64,000 nt of DNA, from assembly GCA_009937425.1 (NCBI GenBank), contig JAACFO010000001.1:1-64000 (forward strand), in the 5' to 3' direction. The DNA comes from Gammaproteobacteria bacterium (lineage in GTDB: Bacteria; Pseudomonadota; Gammaproteobacteria; HK1). This document shows, in pieces, positions 1-9,840 of the stretch (within the stretch, counting starts at the first letter, position 1; the number at the start of each line of letters is the position of its first letter). Position numbers and translations under genes: made by a program. Below the pieces are notes generated by a model that saw only the letters and a program-made list of their open reading frames with translations, made no database searches and was not told the origin of the DNA.

Positions 1-2
1 CC

Positions 3-1055
3 CTGGCGCGCCTAGGTGGCGATGAATTCGGCGTGCTGTTAGAGAATTGCTCCATGCACGTGGCGGAGCGAGTCGCCAACGCACTGCGCCGTACGATCGA
101 AGACTTTCGTTTTGTCTGGGAGAAACAGGTATTTAATATCGGCGTAAGTATCGGTGTCGTGCCAATCCAGGGTGCCGGACAGACGGTGTCGAGCATTCTC
201 AGTGCGGCCGATGCGGCCTGTTACGCAGCCAAGGACCGTGGCCGCAATCGGATCCACATCTACCACGAAGGGGACGTGGAGCTGGCACGGCGCCACGGTG
301 AGATGCGCTGGGTGACTCGGATTCAGGCCGCGTTGGATGAAAACCGGTTTGAGCTTGCGCGGCAACCCATTGTTGCCCTATCCGCTGGCGCCGGCGAAGA
401 CGCTCACTACGAGCTGCTCCTGCGTATGCGTGACGAAGACGGTAATATCGTACTACCGGACGCATTCCTGCCAGCGGCCGAGCGCTACAACCTGTCGGTC
501 AAACTGGATCGCTGGGTAGTGCGGGAAGCTTTTCGCCTTCTGACTCAGAATCCGGTTCACCTCGAGCAGCTGTATCTGTGTTCCATAAATCTTTCGGGTG
601 TCTCCCTGGCGGACGAGGATTTTCTGATTTTCGTGGCCACGGAATTCGCGTCGACGGGCCTGCCTCCGGGAAAAGTGTGCTTCGAGATTACCGAGACGGC
701 GGCTATCGCCAACCTATCCGGTGCCATGCGCTTTATCGAAGTACTGCGGCGGATTGGCTGCCGTTTCGCGCTGGATGATTTCGGTAGCGGCTTGTCTTCT
801 TTTGCATACCTGAAGAGCTTGCCGGTAGATTTTCTAAAAATCGACGGAGTATTTGTCAAGGATATCGTTGAAGATCCCATCGACCGCGAGCTGGTGCGCT
901 CCATTAATGAAATCGGACACGTGATGGGAAAACGCACGATCGCCGAGTTCGTGGAAAATCGCGAAATTCTGGCGGCACTGGGGGAGATCGGCGTCGACTA
1001 CGCGCAAGGCTTCGAGCTCGGAAAACCGACACTACTACCGAAACGGCAGTTCTAA
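3..1055 (+). CDS. GGDEF/EAL domain protein, C-terminal part (5' truncated by window edge)
   Basis: Frame 3 reads LARLGGDEFGVLL from base 3; EAL-domain motifs YELLLRM, EITET, DDFGSGLSSFAYLKSLPVDFLKIDG. Confidence 0.93.
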   Translation: MARLGGDEFGVLLENCSMHVAERVANALRRTIEDFRFVWEKQVFNIGVSIGVVPIQGAGQTVSSILSAADAACYAAKDRGRNRIHIYHEGDVELARRHGEMRWVTRIQAALDENRFELARQPIVALSAGAGEDAHYELLLRMRDEDGNIVLPDAFLPAAERYNLSVKLDRWVVREAFRLLTQNPVHLEQLYLCSINLSGVSLADEDFLIFVATEFASTGLPPGKVCFEITETAAIANLSGAMRFIEVLRRIGCRFALDDFGSGLSSFAYLKSLPVDFLKIDGVFVKDIVEDPIDRELVRSINEIGHVMGKRTIAEFVENREILAALGEIGVDYAQGFELGKPTLLPKRQF

Positions 1056-2107
1056 CGGAATCGGTTCTGAAGCTCGGTCAGGGCATCCGCGCCCGGGCAC
1101 AATTCCTCGAAGGGAACATCGATCAGGTCTTCCTCGATCGTATGCGCAAGAGTGTGCATGTCCGCGCGGTCTTCATCGATGTAAAGCAATCCCGTGACGA
1201 TCTCACCGCGCTCCTGGTGCTCCTGAACGTAGGCAAAGGCCCGGGATCGGTCGATGGGATCATAATCCTGGTCGACCTTGCGCAACAGAACGTGGCTGCC
1301 ATCGTGCAGCTCCACCGAAATCGTCTCTCCCTCCAGGGATTGCGCGCTGATGGGTTGCGCCGGCGGGACGAAATCCAGGCGAATGGCGCGGTGAAAGTTC
1401 TGGCGCGTGTGTGCGTAACTCTTGGTGGAGTCTTCGTGATCGTTAAAGGTCACGCAGGGCGACAGCACGTCGAGCATCGCGAACCCTTTGTGGTTCAGAC
1501 CAGCCTTGATCAATGGCACGAGCTGCTCTTTGTCGCCGGAGAAACCGCGCGCGATAAATGTGCCGCCCAGCCCGAGGGCCGTGACCACCGGGTCTATGGG
1601 TTGTTGCTCGTTGACCTCGCCCTTTTTGGCCTTGGTACCGACATCCGCCGAAGCGGAAAACTGGCCCTTGGTGAGGCCGTAGACTCCATTGTTTTCGATG
1701 ATGTAGAGCATATTCAGGTTGCGCCTCAAAGCGTGCGCAAACTGGCCGAAGCCGATGGAAAGCGAGTCACCGTCACCGGACACGCCGATGCAATACAGGC
1801 TCCTGTGGACCGCATTCGATCCTGTGGCAACGGCGGGCATGCGCCCGTGCACGGCATTGATACCGTGGGCCGCGCCGAGAAAGTAGGCCGGTGTCTTCGA
1901 AGAACAGCCGATCCCCGAGAACTTCGCTACCTTATGCGGAGGAATGTCGAGTTCGAAAATGGCTTGTATCAGTGCCGCGCTGATGGAATCGTGCCCACAC
2001 CCTGCACACAGCGAAGAAATCGTACCCTCGTAGTCGCGCATGGTGAGGTCCAGGGCATTTCTGGCCTGGCCGATATAGTTAATCTTGGGTTTGGCGATAA
2101 ATGTCAT
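1052..2107 (-). CDS. korB: 2-oxoacid:ferredoxin oxidoreductase, beta subunit
   Basis: CAGCGHD, GIGCSSKTPAYF, HGRMPAVATG, GDGDSLSIG, IENNGVYGLTKGQ TPP-binding beta-subunit motifs; ATG at 2107 overlaps the upstream stop (ATGA). Confidence 0.92.
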   Translation of the reverse strand: MTFIAKPKINYIGQARNALDLTMRDYEGTISSLCAGCGHDSISAALIQAIFELDIPPHKVAKFSGIGCSSKTPAYFLGAAHGINAVHGRMPAVATGSNAVHRSLYCIGVSGDGDSLSIGFGQFAHALRRNLNMLYIIENNGVYGLTKGQFSASADVGTKAKKGEVNEQQPIDPVVTALGLGGTFIARGFSGDKEQLVPLIKAGLNHKGFAMLDVLSPCVTFNDHEDSTKSYAHTRQNFHRAIRLDFVPPAQPISAQSLEGETISVELHDGSHVLLRKVDQDYDPIDRSRAFAYVQEHQERGEIVTGLLYIDEDRADMHTLAHTIEEDLIDVPFEELCPGADALTELQNRFR

Positions 2108-3924
2108 GCCGCGGCACTCTGTTTGACCTGCTCGTAAATTGCCGTGTATATCGTCGGACAATCAATGGGCGCGCCGCTGTAGTGGAGGATGGAAATGAGT
2201 CGATCCTTCACGACGTCCATTTCCAGACTCAGCAGTGATCGCAATTGCGCGTCGCGATTCTGTTCCACGACGAAAATTCGCTCATGGTCGTCCAGGAATG
2301 CCTGCACGTCGGTGCCGAAAGGAAACGCGCGAAGCCTGAGGTAGTCGACGTGCATGCCCTGCTCGGCAAGTAACTCGACGACTTCCCGAACCGCGCCGTC
2401 GCAGCTTCCGATTGAGATTACACCCCAAGTGGTAGTCTGTCCGGCGCTGCGCAACACCGCTTTGGGCACCATCTCCGTCGCCGTTTCGAACTTGCGCGTA
2501 AGCCGGTCCATACCGTCCTGATACTCGTCGGGCTTCTCGGTGTAGCGGGCCACCACGTTGTGCCCGGAGCCCCGGGTAAAGTATCCCCCCTTGGGGTGCA
2601 CGCCCGGGTAGGTGCGGTAGCAGATTCCGTCACCGTCGGCGTCGAAGTAGCGTTGAAACTGGGGCAGCTGCTCGAGCTCGTCGGCGTCGAGCACCTTGCC
2701 CCGATCCGGCTGATAGTCATCGTCCCACTGGAGCTTCGGGCACATCCAATCGTTCATACCGATATACAGATCGCTCATCACGATCACCGGCGTCTGCAGT
2801 CGCTCGGCGAGATCGAACGCCGTGACGGCAAGGTGGAAGCACTCTTTCGGGTTTGCCGGGAACAACAGCACATGCCGCGTATCGCCGTGGGACGCGAAGG
2901 CGCAGGTAAGCAGGTCGGACTGCTGGGTGCGCGTCGGCAGTCCGGTTGACGGACCTGCCCGCTGCACGTCGAATAGCACCAGCGGCACTTCGGCGAAATA
3001 GGCGAAGCCCAGAAACTCATTCATCAGCGAGATCCCGGGGCCGCTGGTGGCCGTGAATGCCCGGGCGCCGCTCCAGCCGGCACCGACGGTCATGCCGATC
3101 GCGCCGAGCTCATCCTCCGCCTGGACAATACAGAAGCGGTTTTTCCCGGTAGCCGGGACTTTGCGATACTGCTCGCAGAGGCCGCGAAAACCATCCATGA
3201 GTGATGTCGACGGCGTGATCGGGTACCAGGCCGCAAAGGTTGCACCGGCATACACGCAACCGAGAGCGGCGGCGGTGTTGCCATCTATCAGAATATGTTC
3301 TTTGGTCTCGTCCAGGCCTTTCAGATGCGTCCCCAGCGGGCACGATATGTGCTGCTTCGCGTAGTTGAAACCGAGATCGATGGCTTCGAGATTAGGTCCA
3401 ACGAGTTTCGGTTTTACGGCAAAGGTATCTTCAATAAGCTCTCGCAACACGTCCATGTCCATATCCAGGAGCGCCGCGACCACTCCGACGTAGGCGACAT
3501 TCTTCATCAGAATGCGTGCGCGCACGCCGATAAAAGCATCGTTGCACATCCGAGCGAGGGGAACGCCGAGGATTTCCACATCATCGCGAACCAGAGTGGT
3601 GTCACGCGGCCAGGTGGAATCGTAAATGAGGGTGCCGCCGGGACTTACCTCCGCCAGATCCTGGCGGTAAGTTTCGGCGTTCATGGCCACCATGATGTCG
3701 ACCCGGCCCGAGCGTGCAAGATGACCGTGGTGATTGACGCGAATCTCGAACCAGGTGGGCAGGCCCTGAATGTTGGACGGGAAGTAGTTCCTTCCCATAA
3801 CCGGAATGCCCATGCGGAAAATTGCCCGCATCAAAAGGCTGTTGGCGCTCGCCGAACCCGTCCCGTTGACGGTGGCAAGCTTGATAACCAGATTGTTCAG
3901 CCCGCCTTTTTGTAAGGCTTCCAT
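2104..3924 (-). CDS. korA: 2-oxoacid:acceptor oxidoreductase, fused gamma-alpha subunit
   Basis: N-terminal gamma-like domain then YPITPSTSLMDGF, EDELGAIGMTVGAGWSGARAFTATSGPGISLMNEF; adjacent to korB. Confidence 0.92.
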   Translation of the reverse strand: MEALQKGGLNNLVIKLATVNGTGSASANSLLMRAIFRMGIPVMGRNYFPSNIQGLPTWFEIRVNHHGHLARSGRVDIMVAMNAETYRQDLAEVSPGGTLIYDSTWPRDTTLVRDDVEILGVPLARMCNDAFIGVRARILMKNVAYVGVVAALLDMDMDVLRELIEDTFAVKPKLVGPNLEAIDLGFNYAKQHISCPLGTHLKGLDETKEHILIDGNTAAALGCVYAGATFAAWYPITPSTSLMDGFRGLCEQYRKVPATGKNRFCIVQAEDELGAIGMTVGAGWSGARAFTATSGPGISLMNEFLGFAYFAEVPLVLFDVQRAGPSTGLPTRTQQSDLLTCAFASHGDTRHVLLFPANPKECFHLAVTAFDLAERLQTPVIVMSDLYIGMNDWMCPKLQWDDDYQPDRGKVLDADELEQLPQFQRYFDADGDGICYRTYPGVHPKGGYFTRGSGHNVVARYTEKPDEYQDGMDRLTRKFETATEMVPKAVLRSAGQTTTWGVISIGSCDGAVREVVELLAEQGMHVDYLRLRAFPFGTDVQAFLDDHERIFVVEQNRDAQLRSLLSLEMDVVKDRLISILHYSGAPIDCPTIYTAIYEQVKQSAAA

Positions 3925-5708
3925 AAGTCATCACCGCCAGCTTCATCGCTGGCATAGGGCACACGCAGCGTCGACTTCTGCATATCCCAGGCAGCGGTCG
4001 GGCAGCGCTCGGCGCACAACCCGCAGTGCACGCAGACATTCTCATCCTTTACCATGACCCTGCCAGTCTGCTTCAGCGGTCCGGATACGAACATTGGTTG
4101 TTCGGCATTCAGTGTCGCGACCTTGAGTCGCTTACGCAGGTCTTCCTCTTCACCATTGCGCGCGATGGTCAAGCAGTCGACGGGGCACACGTCGATGCAC
4201 GCATCGCACTCGATGCAAAGCGAGTCGGTAAATACGGTCTGAATATCGCAGTTGAGACAACGTTCGACCTCTTGCCGCGTCTGCTCAGACGTAAACCCCA
4301 GCTCCACTTCGATCTCGAGTTTCTTGAATCGCGTTTCGAGGTCGACCCGAGGCATCGACAGGCGCGCCAGAGAGCTGTAGTCATTACTATAGCTCCATTC
4401 ATGGATGCCCATCTTGCGGCTACTGAGGTGCATGCCCGGAGAAAGTCGGTCGCTCACCGACTCCCCCTGACAGTACTTGTGAATCGAAATTGCCGCCTGA
4501 TGGCCGTGCTCCACGGCCCAGATGATGTTCTTTGGACCGAAGGCGGCATCCCCACCGAAGAACACGTCGCTGCGCGTGGATTGGAAGGTCGCCTGGTCAA
4601 CTACGGGCATGTTCCATTTGTCAAAATCTATACCGATATCCCGCTCGATAAAGGGAAAAGCATTCTCCTGACCAACGGCGAGAATCACATCATCACAGGG
4701 AAGGATCACCTCGTCCACCGTAGTGGACTTGAGCTGTCCGTTCTCGTCCTCGCTCCACTCCACGCGGGAGAACTTCATACCCGTGAGTTTTCCATTCTCG
4801 ACGACATAAGCTTCCGGTGAATGATTGAGCAGCAGCTCTACACGCTCCTCCTCCGCATCCTCCAGCTCCCAGTCCGACGCCTTGAGCAGATGCCGCGGTT
4901 TTCGCGCCACCACCTTGACGTCCTTGCCCCCGAGACGCAGCGACGTCCGGCAGCAGTCCATGGCGGTATTTCCACCGCCGATGATCAACACCCGCTCACC
5001 GATGCTGTGCACATGCCCGAATGCCACCGAGGTGAGCCAGGTAATTCCGATATGGATATTCTCGGTCTCGTAGCGTCCGGGCATCTCGAGGTTCTTGCCG
5101 GTGGGTGCGCCGGTGCCGATGAAAACGGCGTCGTAACCCTCATCCAGCAAAGCCTCGAGGCTCTCGACGGGGGTGTCGAGGCGCAAATCCACGCCGAATT
5201 CGACGATCGTATCAATCTCATCGTCGATGACGCGCCCGGGAAGGCGAAAGGACGGAATATTTGTGCGCATGAGCCCACCGGTGCGGCTCAGGGATTCGTA
5301 GACCACGCATTCATAGCCCAGAGGCATCAAATCGTTTGCCACCGTCAAAGAAGCGCAGCCAGCACCGATCAGCGCAATGCGCTTACCGTTCTTTTTGCCG
5401 GGGATCTTCGGCAGCCGATCCTTGATTTCATCACGGTGGTCCGCCGCCACCCGCTTCAGGCGGCAAATGGACACGGGCTTTGCGTCGATGCGTCCGCGTC
5501 GACAGGCGGGCTCGCAGGGACGGTCGCAAACGCGCCCGAGAATACCGGGGAAAACATTCGACTCGCGGTTGAGGAGGTAGGCGTCGGCGAACCGGCCCTG
5601 GGCGATCAAGCGAATATATTCCGGCACATCCGTATGGGCTGGACACGCCCATTGGCAATCCACCACACGGTGGAAGTAGTCCGGCTGAGACGTGTCTGTT
5701 GGCTTCAC
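3897..5708 (-). CDS. GltD-like FAD/NAD(P) oxidoreductase with C-terminal 2x[4Fe-4S] ferredoxin domain
   Basis: VCDRPCEPACRRG, ALIGAGCASLTVANDL, IIGGGNTAMDCCRTSLRLG, CIECDACIDVCPVDC and CVHCGLCAERCP; GTG start; overlaps korA. Confidence 0.9.
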   Translation of the reverse strand: MKPTDTSQPDYFHRVVDCQWACPAHTDVPEYIRLIAQGRFADAYLLNRESNVFPGILGRVCDRPCEPACRRGRIDAKPVSICRLKRVAADHRDEIKDRLPKIPGKKNGKRIALIGAGCASLTVANDLMPLGYECVVYESLSRTGGLMRTNIPSFRLPGRVIDDEIDTIVEFGVDLRLDTPVESLEALLDEGYDAVFIGTGAPTGKNLEMPGRYETENIHIGITWLTSVAFGHVHSIGERVLIIGGGNTAMDCCRTSLRLGGKDVKVVARKPRHLLKASDWELEDAEEERVELLLNHSPEAYVVENGKLTGMKFSRVEWSEDENGQLKSTTVDEVILPCDDVILAVGQENAFPFIERDIGIDFDKWNMPVVDQATFQSTRSDVFFGGDAAFGPKNIIWAVEHGHQAAISIHKYCQGESVSDRLSPGMHLSSRKMGIHEWSYSNDYSSLARLSMPRVDLETRFKKLEIEVELGFTSEQTRQEVERCLNCDIQTVFTDSLCIECDACIDVCPVDCLTIARNGEEEDLRKRLKVATLNAEQPMFVSGPLKQTGRVMVKDENVCVHCGLCAERCPTAAWDMQKSTLRVPYASDEAGGDDLWKPYKKAG

Positions 5709-5758
5709 GTGTGTGTCTCGAGCACCTGCAAACTCAGGCGACCCACACGAGCCTCCCC

Positions 5759-5772
5759 CTGATTGTTATCTG
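5759..5772. promoter_or_regulatory. Possible Crp/Fnr-type operator upstream of the kor operon
   Basis: CTGAT-TGTT-ATCTG resembles TTGAT-N4-ATCAA at 7 of 10 positions, in an AT-richer 200-bp gap next to a Crp/Fnr gene. Confidence 0.3.
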
Positions 5773-5909
5773 CTGGTGCAAGACTACGGATTAGACAAAA
5801 GAATTCAAGGGGAAACATGAAATATTTAAAGTTCTAAATCATGTGGCGTAAAAGGCACTGCAATGCCCGATATCGGTGACGTCGGAAAAGGGCCAATACC
5901 GCCGGGAGC

Positions 5910-6608
5910 CTATTCCCCCAGCATCGATTCCACCAGCTGGTTGAGACCGGCGAAGTCGCGAATCAGTAGAGATTTCTGCTGACGTTTTATCAGGCCCCGT
6001 CGCGTGAGGCTCGCGAGTTCCCGGGAGACCGCTTCGCGCCGGGTATTGACCCGGGCGGCGATGTCGGCGCTGGTGGGTAATGGGGAGATGGTCGCGGTGT
6101 TGTCATCGCCCAGGGAGTCCTCGGCCAGTCGTATCAGCTCGGCGCGAATGCGGCTTTGAACGTCCAGCGTGCGCATCTCGTAGAGGCGCTGGGAGTACAG
6201 ACGCACCAGCCGTGCGAGGCGTTGCAGCACGGCGTCCGCCACCGACGGGTGATTGCTGATGGCCTCCCGGAAGGCGGCCTCCGGCATGGCGACCAGAAGC
6301 GTTTCCGCCACGGCGACCACGCTGGCGGAGCGCTGCTCCCCGTCGATGGCGGCCAGCTCGCCGAACATCTCTCCATCCTCCAGGTCTCGGTAGGAGATCT
6401 CCTTGCCCGAGCGGGAATGGATGACCACGCGCACCGTTCCAGAGACGACGAAAAAGACATCGGCGGAATCGTCCTGGTAGGCGATCACCTGGCGCTTCGC
6501 CTCGTAGCGCTCGAAACGGCAGGCACCCGCCACCGCCATCAGGGATTCGTCGTCCAGTCCCGTGAAAGGCGCGATTTTCGACAGCGCGCGTACCAGCCGG
6601 TCGTACAT
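5910..6608 (-). CDS. Crp/Fnr family transcriptional regulator
   Basis: cNMP-binding fold GEMFGELAAIDGEQRSASV and C-terminal HTH (TSADIAARVNTRREAVSRELASLTRRGLI); no N-terminal FNR Fe-S cysteines. Confidence 0.92.
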   Translation of the reverse strand: MYDRLVRALSKIAPFTGLDDESLMAVAGACRFERYEAKRQVIAYQDDSADVFFVVSGTVRVVIHSRSGKEISYRDLEDGEMFGELAAIDGEQRSASVVAVAETLLVAMPEAAFREAISNHPSVADAVLQRLARLVRLYSQRLYEMRTLDVQSRIRAELIRLAEDSLGDDNTATISPLPTSADIAARVNTRREAVSRELASLTRRGLIKRQQKSLLIRDFAGLNQLVESMLGE

Positions 6609-6725
6609 AGGTATACAGGTACGGAAAAACCCGCTGCCAAGGCAGCTTCGGAGGGTGATTGTAAGGCAATACCCTGTAGACAGCCGAGCGGCTGTACAGG
6701 TTCAGTGATGGGGTGGGGCGGCGGC

Positions 6726-7115
6726 TTAAGCCTCGCGCACGTCTTCCAGCGCGTCGCTGCTGTTCTCTGCGAGTACTTTCTGCCACTGCTTGAAGTCCTC
6801 GGTGTCCGTTTCTTTGAGCTCCACGCCGACCAGATAGCGTTTCCCTTCATCGAGCTCCTGACACCATTTGACCTCGCCGGCGAGATAGAACTTGGTGGGA
6901 TGGTTGGAAACCTCGACCCAGAGCTCCAGCAAAAAACCTTCCTGCACCGACTGATCCAGCTGAATGCGGAGACCGTTGGCCGATACATCCTTGGTCGAAC
7001 AGCGCACGACCGTTCCCGGCGGCAAGGTGTCGCGGGTCGACGAGACGATCTGGACAACGACTCTTTCATCGCGCGTTTGGCGGCTGTGCTGTCGGCGGTC
7101 CTGATTCTTGGACAT
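6726..7115 (-). CDS. PilZ domain protein
   Basis: RRQHSRQTRDERVVVQI...TKDVSANGLRIQLD PilZ-like pattern. Confidence 0.8.
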   Translation of the reverse strand: MSKNQDRRQHSRQTRDERVVVQIVSSTRDTLPPGTVVRCSTKDVSANGLRIQLDQSVQEGFLLELWVEVSNHPTKFYLAGEVKWCQELDEGKRYLVGVELKETDTEDFKQWQKVLAENSSDALEDVREA

Positions 7116-7306
7116 AGGATTACCCTGAAGAATTAAACGAATAAACTCTGATAGTTTCGATGGCTTGTATGCAGTAGCGGCTTATTATGCAAGCTAGTTT
7201 AGCCCGGCAATGTGTCCTCGTTGGCAGTAATCGGCACGCGCAGGCGATGCGCCTCACACCGGGATAAATCCTCTCCGGATCAAAGGCTTAATGAGTGCGG
7301 AAAGCC

Positions 7307-8698
7307 TCAGTTTTTGACCACGGGGGTAAGGCTGCTTGGCGCCAGTCCCGCCAGTGCCGTATCCAGGCGCCCGGGGGCACGACCCGCATCCTCCGCCATT
7401 TCCTTGCGCCCCACCGCAGCGAGAACGAGTCGCCCAACCAGGTAACGCGCAGGCTCCGTGGGCAGGAAGCGCTGCGGGCGTTGCTCCACCATGGGAGATG
7501 TCGCCCATTCGTCCTTTGCCCCGAGTACCAGGGATGCCAGAATCTTACCGCCCAGATACGAAGGGCCCACACCGTTGCCGGTGTAGCCGTGGCCGTAGAC
7601 GATGGAGGGGGCGCCGGGTAATCGGCCGAAATGCGGCAGGCCCGTGGCAGTGCGGGTAGCGGGCCCGCGCCAGGCACTGGCGATATCCACGCCGGCGAGG
7701 GAGGGATAGTGATAAGCCATCTCCCTGGCGAGCTCCTCGCGGCGCACAGACGGATCATCGAAGCGGCGCCCCAATCGACCTGCGAATGGGATCGCGCCAC
7801 CACTCTTTCCAAAGCACAGACGGCCGTCCGGCGTGCCGCGATAATAGTCGACCAGCAGCCGCGAGTCGGAAATGGCAATGCCGGTATGCAGACCGATCTC
7901 CTCGAGCCGCTCTCGTATCGGTCTGGTCATGACGACATCCGACGCTATTGGCAGGACGCTGCGGCGGAACACCGGCAGCTCGTGGGCCCAGGCGTTAAGA
8001 GCCAGGACCACCGTGTCCGCGGTCACCCTGGCGGCAGGGGTGTGCACTACCGGTGACGACCCGAGCCCGAGCCTGGTCATTGCTGTCTTCTCGTGGATTC
8101 GCACACCTTTCGCCAGGGCGACACGAGCAAGGGTGCGCGCTAACAGCGCTGGTTGTACGGTAGCGACGTCACCTTCGAATACGCCAGCCAGTTGCCGATC
8201 GCTGCCGCCAAGCTCGGCCACATGGCAGGATTCCAGCAGATCGAATGGCTCTAAACCGTGCTTCGCGAGCACCTCCACGGTCTCATTCCAGGCACCAAGC
8301 TGACTGGCGTTGCTGGCGGTCCATAGCCAGCCGCGGCGACGAAAGTGACCACCCAGGCCGTGGGCGTCACAAAAATCCCCGACAGCGCGTACCGCGGCTT
8401 GGGATTCGCGCAGCAGGCGCACACCTTCCTGGCCACCGCAGATCTTCAACAAGGTGCTGGCCTTCGACATCCAGGTCATGACGAACCCGGCGTTGCGCCC
8501 ACTGGCGCCGGACCCGCACAGATCGGCTTCGACGATGGTGATATCCACCGAGGGGTCCCGGCTTTTGAGTTCCAGCGCTGTCCACAACCCCGTGAATCCG
8601 CCGCCCACAATACAGACATCGGTACGCAGATCGTGCTCCAGAGGAACCGGCGACGCCGACTCGGCGTCGAAAGCCTGTTGGAGCCAGAAACTCCTCAC
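7307..8698 (-). CDS. FAD-dependent oxidoreductase (DAO family, PuuB-like)
   Basis: DVCIVGGGFTGLWTALELKSRDPSVDITIVEADLCGSGASGRNAGF; C-terminal GHGYTGNGVGPSYLGG. Confidence 0.9.
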   Translation of the reverse strand: MRSFWLQQAFDAESASPVPLEHDLRTDVCIVGGGFTGLWTALELKSRDPSVDITIVEADLCGSGASGRNAGFVMTWMSKASTLLKICGGQEGVRLLRESQAAVRAVGDFCDAHGLGGHFRRRGWLWTASNASQLGAWNETVEVLAKHGLEPFDLLESCHVAELGGSDRQLAGVFEGDVATVQPALLARTLARVALAKGVRIHEKTAMTRLGLGSSPVVHTPAARVTADTVVLALNAWAHELPVFRRSVLPIASDVVMTRPIRERLEEIGLHTGIAISDSRLLVDYYRGTPDGRLCFGKSGGAIPFAGRLGRRFDDPSVRREELAREMAYHYPSLAGVDIASAWRGPATRTATGLPHFGRLPGAPSIVYGHGYTGNGVGPSYLGGKILASLVLGAKDEWATSPMVEQRPQRFLPTEPARYLVGRLVLAAVGRKEMAEDAGRAPGRLDTALAGLAPSSLTPVVKN

Positions 8699-9153
8699 CT
8701 GCTGAGTTCACCGCGGATCACGTAGGCGAGCAATTTCGCAACCTGCTCGGGAGTACTTGCCACGGCCATCGCTGCAGCATCCACTTCCTTCAGCGCATGG
8801 TTTAGGTCGGAGTCGTGCAGGGTAATAACCGGTTTCGCTCTCGCGGCCGCGTAGCCGGCATCGAACGCTGCATTCCATTGCCGGTACTTATCGCCGAAAC
8901 GGACCACGACCACATCGGCCTGGTCGATCAGGGACCGCGTGCGTATGGCGTTCACTTTCGCGCCTTTGTTGTCTTTCCAAAAGGGCGAAGGCTCGTCGCC
9001 GAGGATCACAACACCGCAATCGTCGCTGTCGGAGTGATCGGTTACCGGGCCTGTGAGCGTGACTGGCAAGTCCAGGTCCTGCGCCGTCGACGCGATGCGT
9101 GCGCGCCAGTCAGTGTGGATTTCACCGGATAAATAAACAGTCCAATCGGACAT
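8695..9153 (-). CDS. YtoQ family protein
   Basis: WTVYLSGEIHTDWR...LTGPVTDHSDSDDCG...DKYRQWNAAFDAGYA matches recalled YtoQ family. Confidence 0.85.
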   Translation of the reverse strand: MSDWTVYLSGEIHTDWRARIASTAQDLDLPVTLTGPVTDHSDSDDCGVVILGDEPSPFWKDNKGAKVNAIRTRSLIDQADVVVVRFGDKYRQWNAAFDAGYAAARAKPVITLHDSDLNHALKEVDAAAMAVASTPEQVAKLLAYVIRGELSR

Positions 9154-9343
9154 GAGGCGCCTCCTCGAGATGAGCAGTGGATGAGTAACGATTCGGGCTA
9201 TGACGGCATAACATAGTTTGCTGGTGGAAAGGAACTGAATTTGTCACTCCATGGGAACGAATGGACTCCAGACAACGGGTAGGTCCGATCCTATACTCTA
9301 GAGATGCCACTTCGGGCCCCACGCGCCCCGCCAGGATTCACCA

Positions 9344-9826
9344 ATGTGCCGATTTACCATACTTCTGCTTGTAGCGATGTTAACCACCACCGCGGCCCAA
9401 GCCGCCAAGATGTACAAGTGGGTGGACGATAAAGGCGTCACGCATTTTTCCGCGCGCCAGCCCCCCCGGATGAATGCAGACAAGACCAAGCTGCAAGGCG
9501 GAACGGTGGAGCAGCCGCACGCCAACTCTGAATCCCAGGAGCTGGCAAGAATCAAGCGTAAGGATTTGGACAATCCCGGCTGGCAGGGATGCCACAGCAG
9601 TCTGTGTCAGCTGGTGCAGCGAATCGATGCGGCTTGTCAGACGAGCTTCTGCAGCCGCGCAAAAAAGTACAGCAAGGGATGCACATCGGCCACCTGCCAG
9701 ACGAAAAAACTGGCTTTCGAAAAAGATATGCAAAACCGCGTGAAGGTCCAGAACGATATGCGGCAACAACAAGCCATTAATGCGAGCGCCACACCCGCGG
9801 CGCCGCCTTCCCAGAATCAGGATTGA
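9344..9826 (+). CDS. Exported DUF4124-type protein with three periodic CX4C motifs
   Basis: Signal peptide MCRFTILLLVAMLTTTAAQAA; MYKWVDDKGVTHFS DUF4124 start; CHSSLC/CQTSFC/CTSATC. Confidence 0.8.
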   Translation: MCRFTILLLVAMLTTTAAQAAKMYKWVDDKGVTHFSARQPPRMNADKTKLQGGTVEQPHANSESQELARIKRKDLDNPGWQGCHSSLCQLVQRIDAACQTSFCSRAKKYSKGCTSATCQTKKLAFEKDMQNRVKVQNDMRQQQAINASATPAAPPSQNQD

Positions 9827-9840
9827 GCGACCGCTACCGG

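Noticed and set aside
1-1055. EAL motif degenerate (ELL) suggesting inactive phosphodiesterase
   Set aside because: E-x-L-L-R variants are common in active proteins of this architecture and the catalytic DDFG and EITET motifs are intact
1142-2137. 331-aa ORF on + strand
   Set aside because: Antisense to korB, a clear TPP-enzyme subunit; high-GC shadow ORF
6156-7136. 326-aa ORF on + strand
   Set aside because: Antisense to the Crp/Fnr and PilZ genes, no domain
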